A stretch of 33,701 nucleotides of DNA from an uncultured Dorea sp. (GTDB taxonomy: Bacteria > Bacillota > Clostridia > Lachnospirales > Lachnospiraceae). The position numbers were made by a program, and so were the translations under genes. Where the stretch lies: assembly GCA_934295165.1 (NCBI GenBank), contig CAKRAT010000019.1, positions 1 through 33,701 on the forward strand, in the 5' to 3' direction. Of the stretch, positions 21,201-27,580 are shown piece after piece. Each line of letters starts with the position of its first letter. Within the stretch, counting starts at the first letter, position 1. The notes under the pieces were generated by a model. The model had not been told where the DNA came from. It did not search any database and saw only the letters and a program-made list of their open reading frames with translations.

Positions 21201-23307
21201 GCAGCATCTTCACATTCTCACCCAATACAATATCTGTCACTCTGGTACATCCCGCAAATGTACCACCTGCAATCTCTGTATATACTTTCGGAACCTGATA
21301 TTCTCCCGCCGAATCCTGCGGAATTGCTGCCAGCGTATTCTCATCCGATGTCAGAGTCAATACATGATCATTTTTCTGATAGGTATAAATATCTGCCCGT
21401 CCCGACACATCTCCAAATGAAATATTCTCACACGCATCACCAAATGCGAACATATATGCTTTCCACACAACATCATCTTCTGATTCCGGAACCTCTATCC
21501 TGCCGGTATATCCCGCTACGCCTTCCAGTTCCGGGACTTTTCTGCTTTCAAACCGTATTACACAGTCTTCTCCCAGTCCCGCAAAGCAGCCTTCTGCAAG
21601 CTTTGTAACCGTCTTTGGGATTGTTATTTCTTTCATGCCTGACGGAACATAATATAAAGTTGTTCCATCCTGGCTGCATACCATTCCGTTCGTCACGTTG
21701 TAAGTATTATATGGATTCACGTCACCGGATTCATACTCAATACTTTCCAGATCCGGCATATTCTCTACGATACTTTCGAAATTTATGTCTTCAACGCTCT
21801 GCGGAATCTTTAAGGTTGTTGCATTCCTCAATCCATCCGATGCATTCTTCAGATCGATCTTCGTCACACCCATCGGAACTGTTACCGTCTCATCCTCACC
21901 CGTATAACCTTCCAGAACCTGATCTCCACGGTATTTCGACAGATCATCATCATATTCAGTCACCCTGCGGATCTGATACCCTTCCGGAACATCCGTAATA
22001 TGCGAACATACACTGCCCAGTTTTCCCCCCAGCTTTTCTTCATCCAGAGGATAATATGTATAAGAACGCTCCTCCTGCAATGCGCCGCTGCTTACCAGAC
22101 GGAATCCATCTATCATCGTCGTCAGATATCCATCCTTTTCTTCCACGAACTGGATCGTATTCACACTTCCGATCTGAACCGTAGAGAATGCCTCCTTCAG
22201 TTCTGCATTTCCCTGATATGCGATCAGACGATGGAACAGCTCTGTCAGGTTCACATACCCTCCGGAAATAACATAGGTATTCGGCGCAGTCGTCAGACTA
22301 TGCAGCTGTTCAAACTGTTCTGCAGTAACCCTCTCTTTTACAACAGATCCCGGGAACTCCGACCTTACATAGACATTACTTCCATATGCCCCATATCCTG
22401 CCGAAACGAATACTCTTGCCACCACATATTTTGCCCTCGCAGTCATTCCCTGATAAGAAAAGACTGCCACCAGTGTCTCACTTGCTTCTGCCGTAGACAT
22501 TGACACCTGATATCCGTCCGTTCCACCATAGGAAAGCGTCTTTTTCTCCACAGTTCCGTCTGTTTTCCGAAATGTTGCAGTTACATTTGCATCCGAATCC
22601 TGAAAGCTGTCACCTCTGAAATACGTATCCTTTGTAAATTCTGCCTGAAGTGCCAGCAGTGTTCCATCCTTGGTCTCCACCGGATCTTTTGGCTTCAGCT
22701 GGATATCTTCCCAGCTTTCCTCTACATCCGGAGATGGAGCTGGCTGTTCTCCGTTATTATTGTCGTCTTTACTATTTCCATCCGAACTGCCATTTCCAGC
22801 CGTACCGTCCGTTCCATGATCCGTTCCTTTTGTTCCATTCTGACTGCCGTTCTGTCCATTCAGAACGTTCCCGCTGCTACCCGGATTCAGACCGGTTCCA
22901 TGTGCACCTCCGCTTTCTACGAACTGGATACCATTCGGATTCTCCTGATTTGCGGATCCACCGCTTCCATCTGCCAGACCAAGATTCTGACTGTTCTGTC
23001 CCGCTGCCGTATCGTCTGAATTCAATGCCACCTTCAGCACCTGTGTATTCCCATCTGCACCTTTATCGCTTTTGTCATTTTTATCGGCAAGGTCTGATTT
23101 CTTTTCTTTTCCGGCTACATAATCATAATTATCGTCTGCATTCTTCTTATTGGCAAACCGTTCGTAATTCTGCGGTGTAAATGTACTTTCAAGTGCCGGT
23201 GCATTCGCAAGCACCGTAGCCGCAACACCGATCACGGCGCACCCGGTCAGTAATGACACTGTACTTTTCTTCTGCATTCCCCGCTTAATCTTTCTTAGTT
23301 TTCCCAT
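18205..23307 (-). CDS. Giant BspA-type leucine-rich-repeat surface protein
   Basis: This 1700-residue protein has a basic N terminus and a hydrophobic segment (residues 18-36), so it is exported; cleavage after Ala38 (APA-LES) is possible, otherwise it stays as an N-terminal anchor. Residues about 40-200 are low complexity, first Asp/Lys-rich, then Gly/Ser/Asn-rich. A bacterial Ig-like domain follows near 205-300. From about 470 to 1600 there are many LRR_5 (BspA) repeats of the form IGxxAFxGCTxLxxVxLPxSV. They are broken by connector segments such as WKEILDPVYGSGTAATLL and WKNTIDSLYGDGTMENVI. The last 60 residues are again low complexity. There is no LPXTG or other C-terminal wall anchor. 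The start overlaps the kinase gene by 23 bases. BspA-type proteins often bind host or bacterial surfaces; the ligand here is unknown. Confidence 0.92.
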   Translation of the reverse strand: MGKLRKIKRGMQKKSTVSLLTGCAVIGVAATVLANAPALESTFTPQNYERFANKKNADDNYDYVAGKEKKSDLADKNDKSDKGADGNTQVLKVALNSDDTAAGQNSQNLGLADGSGGSANQENPNGIQFVESGGAHGTGLNPGSSGNVLNGQNGSQNGTKGTDHGTDGTAGNGSSDGNSKDDNNNGEQPAPSPDVEESWEDIQLKPKDPVETKDGTLLALQAEFTKDTYFRGDSFQDSDANVTATFRKTDGTVEKKTLSYGGTDGYQVSMSTAEASETLVAVFSYQGMTARAKYVVARVFVSAGYGAYGSNVYVRSEFPGSVVKERVTAEQFEQLHSLTTAPNTYVISGGYVNLTELFHRLIAYQGNAELKEAFSTVQIGSVNTIQFVEEKDGYLTTMIDGFRLVSSGALQEERSYTYYPLDEEKLGGKLGSVCSHITDVPEGYQIRRVTEYDDDLSKYRGDQVLEGYTGEDETVTVPMGVTKIDLKNASDGLRNATTLKIPQSVEDINFESIVENMPDLESIEYESGDVNPYNTYNVTNGMVCSQDGTTLYYVPSGMKEITIPKTVTKLAEGCFAGLGEDCVIRFESRKVPELEGVAGYTGRIEVPESEDDVVWKAYMFAFGDACENISFGDVSGRADIYTYQKNDHVLTLTSDENTLAAIPQDSAGEYQVPKVYTEIAGGTFAGCTRVTDIVLGENVKMLQEGSLRLPDVVEMITLKGRNTSVDAYVFGRPEDGAEVPDICIQADEEYYDSYTNAWKEILDPVYGSGTAATLLKKADDTVFCEDGARYRKVTEGGRTGYRLMKLFESSKTFCKVKEGTISIAKDAFSDCGELEIVYLPKSVQTIEAGAFTAADHLETVACGGTDLLSGSCTEYGITENTEVLRAGETYQSFELRGKGVLYGLTSDGMQTILNVSTDYKGTVEADENTNHFADRAFQGCTDVTNVYLKEGSSLETIGAYCFEGCTGVERADLENCVSLQKIGAGAFKDCTSLMLLKFPKSVTEVPNSLCQGDISLETADFSHIMKIGDRAFYDCRSLGSLDTMTDVVSLGDQSFYGCQKITSLVLPESLGSIGEECFENCTGLTTVEMNGTVTGISRYCFYGCRMLKNVTFSEQQKKSLKVIGVQAFSECLQLEKMDLSEMSALTQMGAETFRNCGTLATVRLPETLKKVPDQCFAGCDALSIMEVNGETVPELGENVFGETLPGYLHIWVKDGEEDQFVEKWKNTIDSLYGDGTMENVIGKIDRTKEIVRGVLYEITDEGRIIKEASKDIKGTYVLPDDTIRIEEDAFAGCTGLESVTLPQNTTVSLGDRCFKGCTGLQGVALYGNITGWGAETFMNCTSLEAVYLGYSGEKHIDRIGTRAFKNCTGLKKVAAVTIRAVVDTLGEESFAGCTNLPSLGVTVQFQTELTEIEDSVFEDCSSLTALLTSKYTGLTAIGKYAFRNCDSLKGPSIPVNVQQLGEGCFMDCDNVTTVSVYGGLQEYPKDCFKNCTKLIRTGGTAAAFTGLKRIGEGAYAGCSSLVSASNWNLAKYTNLEEIGDGAFAGCISLGDSVLSQTVTKIGEGAFDFCKSMNTLTLNGTALVQTGAFRLATMADGFRLLVPDSQKADDSVYLGYFELLKKVMKEEDVYQMLDSLTDGAKDRHPLQRAEKEGSGSENGSTENESGGSAGDETTENGTVNGKTDTTADTQMIVQEEPSVRR

Positions 23308-25039
23308 CTGCTCTTCTGACTCCTTGTCCTAAAAAACAACTGCCGATCATTCGTCTTACTTCATCAAAATCTACCGGCTTATTGATATGTCCGTTCATTC
23401 CTGCTGCAAGAGACTTACGTCTGTCTTCCAGGAACGCATTTGCCGACATGGCAATTATCGGAAGACCTGCATCGATCCTGTCAAGCTTACGGATCTGTCT
23501 GGTTGCTTCCCATCCATCCATTCCCGGCATCTGGATATCCATAAGAACCGCATCATAAGTTCCCCGTATACTCGATTCAAATAATGTAAGAGCATCTAGT
23601 CCGTCCACCGCTCTCGTAACAACTGCACCTTCCATCTTCAGAATCTCTTCTGCAATCTCTGCATTGATATCATTATCCTCTGCCAGAAGAATATGAAGTC
23701 CCTTTAATGTAAATGTATCCAGATACTGTTCTATTTCTCCGCTTTCATCCACAAGCCGTACAGACACGTGGTTATCCGCTTCTTCACTTTCTGCTTCTTC
23801 TGCCATCGGAAGTGCCAGATATACGATGAATTCGCTTCCTTTTCCTTCTTCACTTTCTACCAGGATCTCACCGCCCATCAGTTTGATAATATTATCTGCG
23901 ATTGCCATTCCAAGACCGCTTCCACCATAATTATGTGCTGTTGAAGCATCTTCCTGCTCGAATGGCCTGAAAATTTTATTAATAAAATCTTCCTTAATCC
24001 CTTTTCCAGTATCTTTTACCCGGATCATCAGATGGACTTTATCATCAATCTTATCCATCTGCCTGAAAACTACCTGCACTTCTCCTCCGGCCGGAGTAAA
24101 CTTAACAGCATTGGAAATAAAGTTGACCACAACCTGTGTCAGTCTCATCTCATCTCCGATCACACGCCGTATATCAAAATCCTGCATCCGTATCTTCCAG
24201 CGGACCCCTTTTGCCTTCGTTGTCTCCCGGAACATCAAATCAATTTTCTCAGCCATATCATACAAGTCAAACGGAACCTTCTCCAGTTCCATCTTGCCGC
24301 TTTCAATTCTTGACATATCCAGAATGTCATTGATCAGTGTCAGAAGAAACTGCGAAAGATTCTCTGTCCGGTTCAGATATTCATTTACCGCAGCTTTATC
24401 ATTTATATTTACCTTTGCAAGGCTCAACATTCCCATGATACCATTCATCGGTGTACGGATCTCATGTGACATCTTTGACAAAAAGTCTGATTTTGCCTGG
24501 CTTTCTTTTTCCTTTTCTTCCAGTCTTTCATACATTTCTCTGCGGTCTTCGTATTCTTCTGTGATATCAGACAAAACTGCCAGATAACCTTTCTCCGCTG
24601 TCGTAACCGTAAATAAACCTCTGTGAATCTCTTCTGTACCCGCCGGAATAAAATTAAGCTCGCATGCCAGTGATTCTTCCTGATTCCATTCTTCCAGTTT
24701 CTTACGGAAATCGCGTGCCGTACTGTGTCCCACCAGATTCCTTACTACTTCCAGATTCTCTTTGATCTGTTCTTCCCTGATTCCTGTAATTCTTTTAAAA
24801 TTCGGACTGACATACAAAACATCCAGCGTCTGTTCCTGAATAAGAAGATATGCATTCTTCCGTTCTTTCTCATAAGCCCTGTAAAATGAACGTTCACTCT
24901 GGATACGGCCTTCCAGCTTCTTCTCTTTCCTTTTTTCCCTCCGATACAAATTCCAGAAAACCGCTGCCATAACCATCACACTAAACAGTATGAACAGCAA
25001 CAGCGTATTTTCTTCTGCATATCCTAATACCTTATTCAT
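23285..25039 (-). CDS. Hybrid sensor histidine kinase
   Basis: This 584-residue protein has one membrane segment (about residues 11-31), a short basic linker, and a PAS-like domain (about 55-162; DVLYVSPNFKRITGI). It continues with a HisKA domain with His192 (KMSHEIRTPMNGIMGM), then an HATPase domain with N box (NFISNAVKF), G1 (DTGKGI) and G2 (GGSGLGMAI). The C-terminal receiver domain (448-568) has the acidic pair Glu454/Asp455, phosphoacceptor Asp501 (VLMDIQMPGMDG) and Lys554. There is almost no extracytoplasmic region, so it probably senses a membrane or cytoplasmic signal. No separate response regulator lies nearby; the output partner is not visible. It is first in the operon and its end overlaps the LRR gene, suggesting coupled translation. 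Confidence 0.95.
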   Translation of the reverse strand: MNKVLGYAEENTLLLFILFSVMVMAAVFWNLYRREKRKEKKLEGRIQSERSFYRAYEKERKNAYLLIQEQTLDVLYVSPNFKRITGIREEQIKENLEVVRNLVGHSTARDFRKKLEEWNQEESLACELNFIPAGTEEIHRGLFTVTTAEKGYLAVLSDITEEYEDRREMYERLEEKEKESQAKSDFLSKMSHEIRTPMNGIMGMLSLAKVNINDKAAVNEYLNRTENLSQFLLTLINDILDMSRIESGKMELEKVPFDLYDMAEKIDLMFRETTKAKGVRWKIRMQDFDIRRVIGDEMRLTQVVVNFISNAVKFTPAGGEVQVVFRQMDKIDDKVHLMIRVKDTGKGIKEDFINKIFRPFEQEDASTAHNYGGSGLGMAIADNIIKLMGGEILVESEEGKGSEFIVYLALPMAEEAESEEADNHVSVRLVDESGEIEQYLDTFTLKGLHILLAEDNDINAEIAEEILKMEGAVVTRAVDGLDALTLFESSIRGTYDAVLMDIQMPGMDGWEATRQIRKLDRIDAGLPIIAMSANAFLEDRRKSLAAGMNGHINKPVDFDEVRRMIGSCFLGQGVRRADGKTKKD

Positions 25040-25086
25040 ATAATTTCTCCATTTTTTAAACGTTACAATTGCTGCATATTTTATAA

Positions 25087-25092
25087 ATTATA
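25087..25092 (-). promoter_or_regulatory. -10 element of probable promoter for the kinase/LRR operon
   Basis: A perfect TATAAT on the minus strand lies about 50 bases before the kinase ATG, downstream of the rplA terminator. The matching -35 (TTACAT, 18 bases upstream) is poor, so the promoter may need an activator or be weak. Confidence 0.5.
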
Positions 25093-25153
25093 CCACGGTT
25101 TTTGCTGCTTATGTAATTTTTCCCTGCGATACTGTCACGCTTTTTCATTAGCA

Positions 25154-25185
25154 AGAAAAAAGAACCTGCCGGTGGCAGGTTCTTT
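25154..25185 (-). terminator. Intrinsic terminator after rplA
   Basis: A perfect 12-bp stem AAAGAACCTGCC/GGCAGGTTCTTT with a 3-base loop is followed by U on the minus strand, starting about 20 bases after the rplA stop. It separates the ribosomal operon from the kinase operon. Confidence 0.95.
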
Positions 25186-25203
25186 GTATTATTATCTTGC
25201 GGA

Positions 25204-25896
25204 TTAAACAAGCTTCATTGGGTTGATCTTTACACCAGGTCCCATTGTAGAAGTAAGAGTTACGCTCTTAAGGTACTGTCCCTTAACTGCTGCAGGTCTT
25301 ACTTTGTTAATCGCATCAATAAGCGTCTGGAAGTTGTCTGTAAGCTGTTCTTCAGTAAAGCTTGCTTTACCTACTGGCACATGGATAATGTTTGTCTTAT
25401 CAAGTCTGTACTCGATCTTACCAGCTTTGATTTCCTGGATAGCTTTTGTAACGTCCATTGTTACTGTACCAGCCTTCGGGTTTGGCATTAATCCCTTAGG
25501 TCCAAGTACACGTCCGAGACGTCCAACAACACCCATCATGTCTGGTGTAGCTACTACTACATCGAATTCAAACCAGTTTTCGTTCTGGATCTTTGGAATG
25601 AGTTCTTCTCCTCCAACGAAATCTGCTCCAGCTGCTTTAGCTTCTTCAGCTTTAGCGTCTTTTGCAAATACAAGGATACGAACTTTTTTACCAGTTCCGT
25701 GTGGCAGAACTACTGCTCCACGAATCTGCTGGTCAGCGTGACGTCCGTCACATCCAGTTCTGATATGAGCTTCAATAGTCTCATCGAATTTTGCTGTTGC
25801 AGTCTTTTTAACTAATGATACTGCGTCTGCTACATCGTAGAGTGTTCCTCTGTCGATTGTTTTCGCAGCTTCAACGTATTTCTTTCCTCTTTTCAT
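25204..25896 (-). CDS. rplA: Ribosomal protein uL1
   Basis: This 230-residue protein forms the mobile L1 stalk that guides deacylated tRNA out of the E site, and in many bacteria it represses its own operon. It begins [20 protein letters not shown]. Conserved segments include [38 protein letters not shown] and a C-terminal block ending [16 protein letters not shown]. The ATG is 8 bases after an AGGAGG that abuts an L1-like hairpin. It is last in the rpmG-secE-nusG-rplK-rplA operon and is followed by a strong terminator, not by rplJ as in most related genomes. Confidence 0.98.
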   Translation of the reverse strand: MKRGKKYVEAAKTIDRGTLYDVADAVSLVKKTATAKFDETIEAHIRTGCDGRHADQQIRGAVVLPHGTGKKVRILVFAKDAKAEEAKAAGADFVGGEELIPKIQNENWFEFDVVVATPDMMGVVGRLGRVLGPKGLMPNPKAGTVTMDVTKAIQEIKAGKIEYRLDKTNIIHVPVGKASFTEEQLTDNFQTLIDAINKVRPAAVKGQYLKSVTLTSTMGPGVKINPMKLV

Positions 25897-25911
25897 TCTA
25901 TAAACCTCCTA

Positions 25912-25938
25912 GTGGTATTGTCGGGATAACCCTCCCAC
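25912..25938 (-). promoter_or_regulatory. L1-binding-site mimic upstream of rplA
   Basis: The minus-strand RNA forms an outer GUGG/CCAC helix and an inner GGG/CCC helix, with an asymmetric internal loop of GA on one side and GACAAUA on the other. In E. coli 23S rRNA the L1 site has GGUGGGAGG on one strand and GAAAUACCACC on the other, so the resemblance is close. The hairpin directly touches the rplA Shine-Dalgarno (25905-25910). Bound L1 would be expected to block translation; this is inference. Confidence 0.75.
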
Positions 25939-25953
25939 ATTAATCTTCATCAA

Positions 25954-26379
25954 TTATTCTGTTACAGTTACACCCATAGAACGGCATGTACCTTCTACCA
26001 TGCTCATAGCGCTCTCGATTGTAGCAGCGTTCAGGTCTGGCATCTTTGTCTTAGCGATTTCCTCAACCTGAGCTTTTGTGATTGTAGCAACCTTTGTTTT
26101 GTTAGGTACACCTGAACCAGATTTGATGTTGCAGGCCTTTTTGATCAGAACTGCTGCCGGTGGTGTCTTTGTGATGAAGCTGAAACTTCTATCATTGTAA
26201 ACTGTGATAACTACAGGGATGATCATGTCTCCCTGATCTGCTGTCTTAGCGTTGAACTGTTTTGTAAATTCAACGATGTTTACACCGTGCTGACCAAGAG
26301 CAGGTCCAACCGGTGGTGCCGGAGTAGCTTTGCCGGCTGGGATCTGTAATTTAATATAACCTTCTACTTTTTTTGCCAT
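25954..26379 (-). CDS. rplK: Ribosomal protein uL11
   Basis: This 141-residue protein binds the GTPase-associated region of 23S rRNA with L10. It begins [20 protein letters not shown] and holds the invariant [17 protein letters not shown]. The C-terminal RNA-binding domain has [12 protein letters not shown], then [17 protein letters not shown] longer reading adds 17 upstream residues, but these cover the ribosome site and the hairpin; the ATG at 26377-26379 lies 8 bases after AGGAGG and matches the family start. It is preceded by one L1-like hairpin and followed by another. Confidence 0.98.
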   Translation of the reverse strand: MAKKVEGYIKLQIPAGKATPAPPVGPALGQHGVNIVEFTKQFNAKTADQGDMIIPVVITVYNDRSFSFITKTPPAAVLIKKACNIKSGSGVPNKTKVATITKAQVEEIAKTKMPDLNAATIESAMSMVEGTCRSMGVTVTE

Positions 26380-26394
26380 TTCAATTACCTCCTT

Positions 26395-26430
26395 GTGGTG
26401 ATGGCGGGGAACATACAACGCCCCTCCCAC
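26395..26430 (-). promoter_or_regulatory. L1-binding-site mimic upstream of rplK
   Basis: The minus-strand RNA has the same plan as the element before rplA: outer GUGG/CCAC helix, an internal loop of GA against GCCAUCA, and an inner GGGG/CCCC helix, capped by an 11-base loop. It begins 6 bases after the nusG stop and ends one base from the rplK ribosome site (26388-26393). In E. coli L1 represses rplK-rplA by binding upstream of rplK, so an operator role is a reasonable inference. Confidence 0.75.
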
Positions 26431-26436
26431 TTACTG

Positions 26437-26952
26437 TTACATTTTCTTAACTTCTGCGAAACCAATTTCAACCGGGGTCTCGCGGCCGAAGAGCTCAACA
26501 TTAATAGTAAGGCTCTGCTTCTGCATGTTGATAGACTGGATTACACCAACCGTATCTGCCCATGCTCCAGCGATTACCTGGACTGTGTCGCCCTCCTCGT
26601 AGTCCATGACTACTTCCTCTCTCTGGATTCCCAGAGGAGCCATCTCCGCATCTGTAAGCGGCACCGGCTTAGATCCAGGTCCGACAAATCCTGTCACACC
26701 TCTTGTATTACGAACAACATACCACGTATCATCATTCATAATCATGTGTATCAGCACATAGCCTGGAAACATCTTCTTCTGAGATACTTTCTGGACGCCG
26801 TTCTTCATCTCAACAACGTCTTCCAGCGGAACTCTTACTTCAAGGATCTGATCCTCAAGATGTCTGTTCTCGATTGTCTTATCAATGTTGGCTTTTACTT
26901 TGTTCTCGTACCCTGAATAGGTATGAACTACGTACCATTTTGCCTCTGACAT
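26437..26952 (-). CDS. nusG: Transcription termination/antitermination factor NusG
   Basis: This 171-residue protein has an NGN domain that binds the RNA polymerase clamp and a C-terminal KOW domain. It begins MSEAKWYVVHTYSGYENKVK. The NGN domain shows KKMFPGYVLIHMIMND and VRNTRGVTGFVG; the KOW motif is EEGDTVQVIAGAWADTVGVI. The protein ends in FGRETPVEIGFAEVKKM. It has a normal Firmicutes length and lies 33 bases after secE and upstream of rplK, the standard order. Confidence 0.98.
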   Translation of the reverse strand: MSEAKWYVVHTYSGYENKVKANIDKTIENRHLEDQILEVRVPLEDVVEMKNGVQKVSQKKMFPGYVLIHMIMNDDTWYVVRNTRGVTGFVGPGSKPVPLTDAEMAPLGIQREEVVMDYEEGDTVQVIAGAWADTVGVIQSINMQKQSLTINVELFGRETPVEIGFAEVKKM

Positions 26953-26985
26953 AATTTCACCTTTCTTGTCCGTGTTGTTTATCAG

Positions 26986-27228
26986 TTATTTTACCAATAA
27001 ATCTACTCCGTACTGAGCGAAAAAATCGACAATTGCGATAATCGCTCCCAGGACTACAGATACAGAAACAACCGCTGCCGTCTCTTTCGCAACTGTCATC
27101 TTGTCTGGCCATACGATTTTTTTGAACTCTTTGCCCAGTTCTTTGAACCATTCGCTCACTCGTTTGATCCAGCTTTTTTTCTGAGTTTTTTTACTCTTGT
27201 CTTTCTGAGTCTGAGCTTTTTCACCCAT
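26986..27228 (-). CDS. secE: Preprotein translocase subunit SecE
   Basis: This is a small single-pass subunit of the SecYEG channel. It has a Lys-rich cytoplasmic N terminus, the conserved amphipathic segment WFKELGKEFKKIVWPDKMTV, and one membrane helix (VVSVSVVLGAIIAIVDFF). The start MGEKAQ is chosen because AAGGAG lies 9 bases upstream; the ATG six bases earlier is only 3 bases from that site. The protein is 80 residues. It follows rpmG by 23 bases. Confidence 0.96.
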   Translation of the reverse strand: MGEKAQTQKDKSKKTQKKSWIKRVSEWFKELGKEFKKIVWPDKMTVAKETAAVVSVSVVLGAIIAIVDFFAQYGVDLLVK

Positions 27229-27251
27229 TGACATTCACTCCTTTGCGGCGA

Positions 27252-27401
27252 TTATTTTGTCTCTTTGTGCAATGTGTGTTTCTTACAGAATCTGCAGTAC
27301 TTTTTGGTTTCCATACGTTCCGGATGAGATTTCTTATCCTTTGTCATGTTGTAGTTACGCTGCTTGCATTCTGTACATTCCAATGTGATTCTTGTACGCA
27401 C
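27252..27401 (-). CDS. rpmG: Ribosomal protein bL33 (zinc-binding form)
   Basis: This is a 49-residue protein of the large subunit with a GTG start (27399-27401) and an AGGTGG just upstream. It reads [18 protein letters not shown] at the start and ends [10 protein letters not shown]. Four cysteines (9, 12, 36, 39; CTEC and CRFC region) form the zinc ribbon, so this is the zinc-containing type of L33. It is first in the rpmG-secE-nusG-rplKA operon, a common Firmicutes order. Confidence 0.96.
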   Translation of the reverse strand: MRTRITLECTECKQRNYNMTKDKKSHPERMETKKYCRFCKKHTLHKETK

Positions 27402-27442
27402 AACTTCCACCTCGCTTTATATTCTTAGTTAACGTGTTTCGT

Positions 27443-27461
27443 GGCAGCTTGCGAAGCTGCC
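27443..27461 (-). promoter_or_regulatory. Hairpin in the rpmG leader
   Basis: GGCAGCTT and AAGCTGCC form a perfect 8-bp stem with a 3-base loop, about 40 bases before rpmG. No U tract follows. Just upstream in the transcript is a U9 run. Function unknown. Confidence 0.4.
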
Positions 27462-27505
27462 CGATTTTAGGCATAAAAAAAAAGCCTACTTCCATTCGCC
27501 CGAAT

Positions 27506-27534
27506 ATCGTATCATATCCAGGCTAAAAAAGCAA
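27506..27534 (-). promoter_or_regulatory. Probable promoter of rpmG-secE-nusG-rplK-rplA
   Basis: On the minus strand TTGCTT (27529-27534), a 17-base spacer, and TACGAT (27506-27511) with TGA just upstream as an extended -10. It gives a leader of about 100 bases. The hexamers are only moderately close to consensus. Confidence 0.55.
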
Positions 27535-27580
27535 GCTTTTTCCTATATTATTTTATATAATCTTATACAAATGATACTGA

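Noticed and set aside
23238..23307. Lipobox-like LTGC at Cys23 of the LRR protein
   Set aside because: The hydrophobic stretch before the Cys is too short and the strongest hydrophobic part follows it, which fits a general signal or anchor segment better than a lipoprotein signal.
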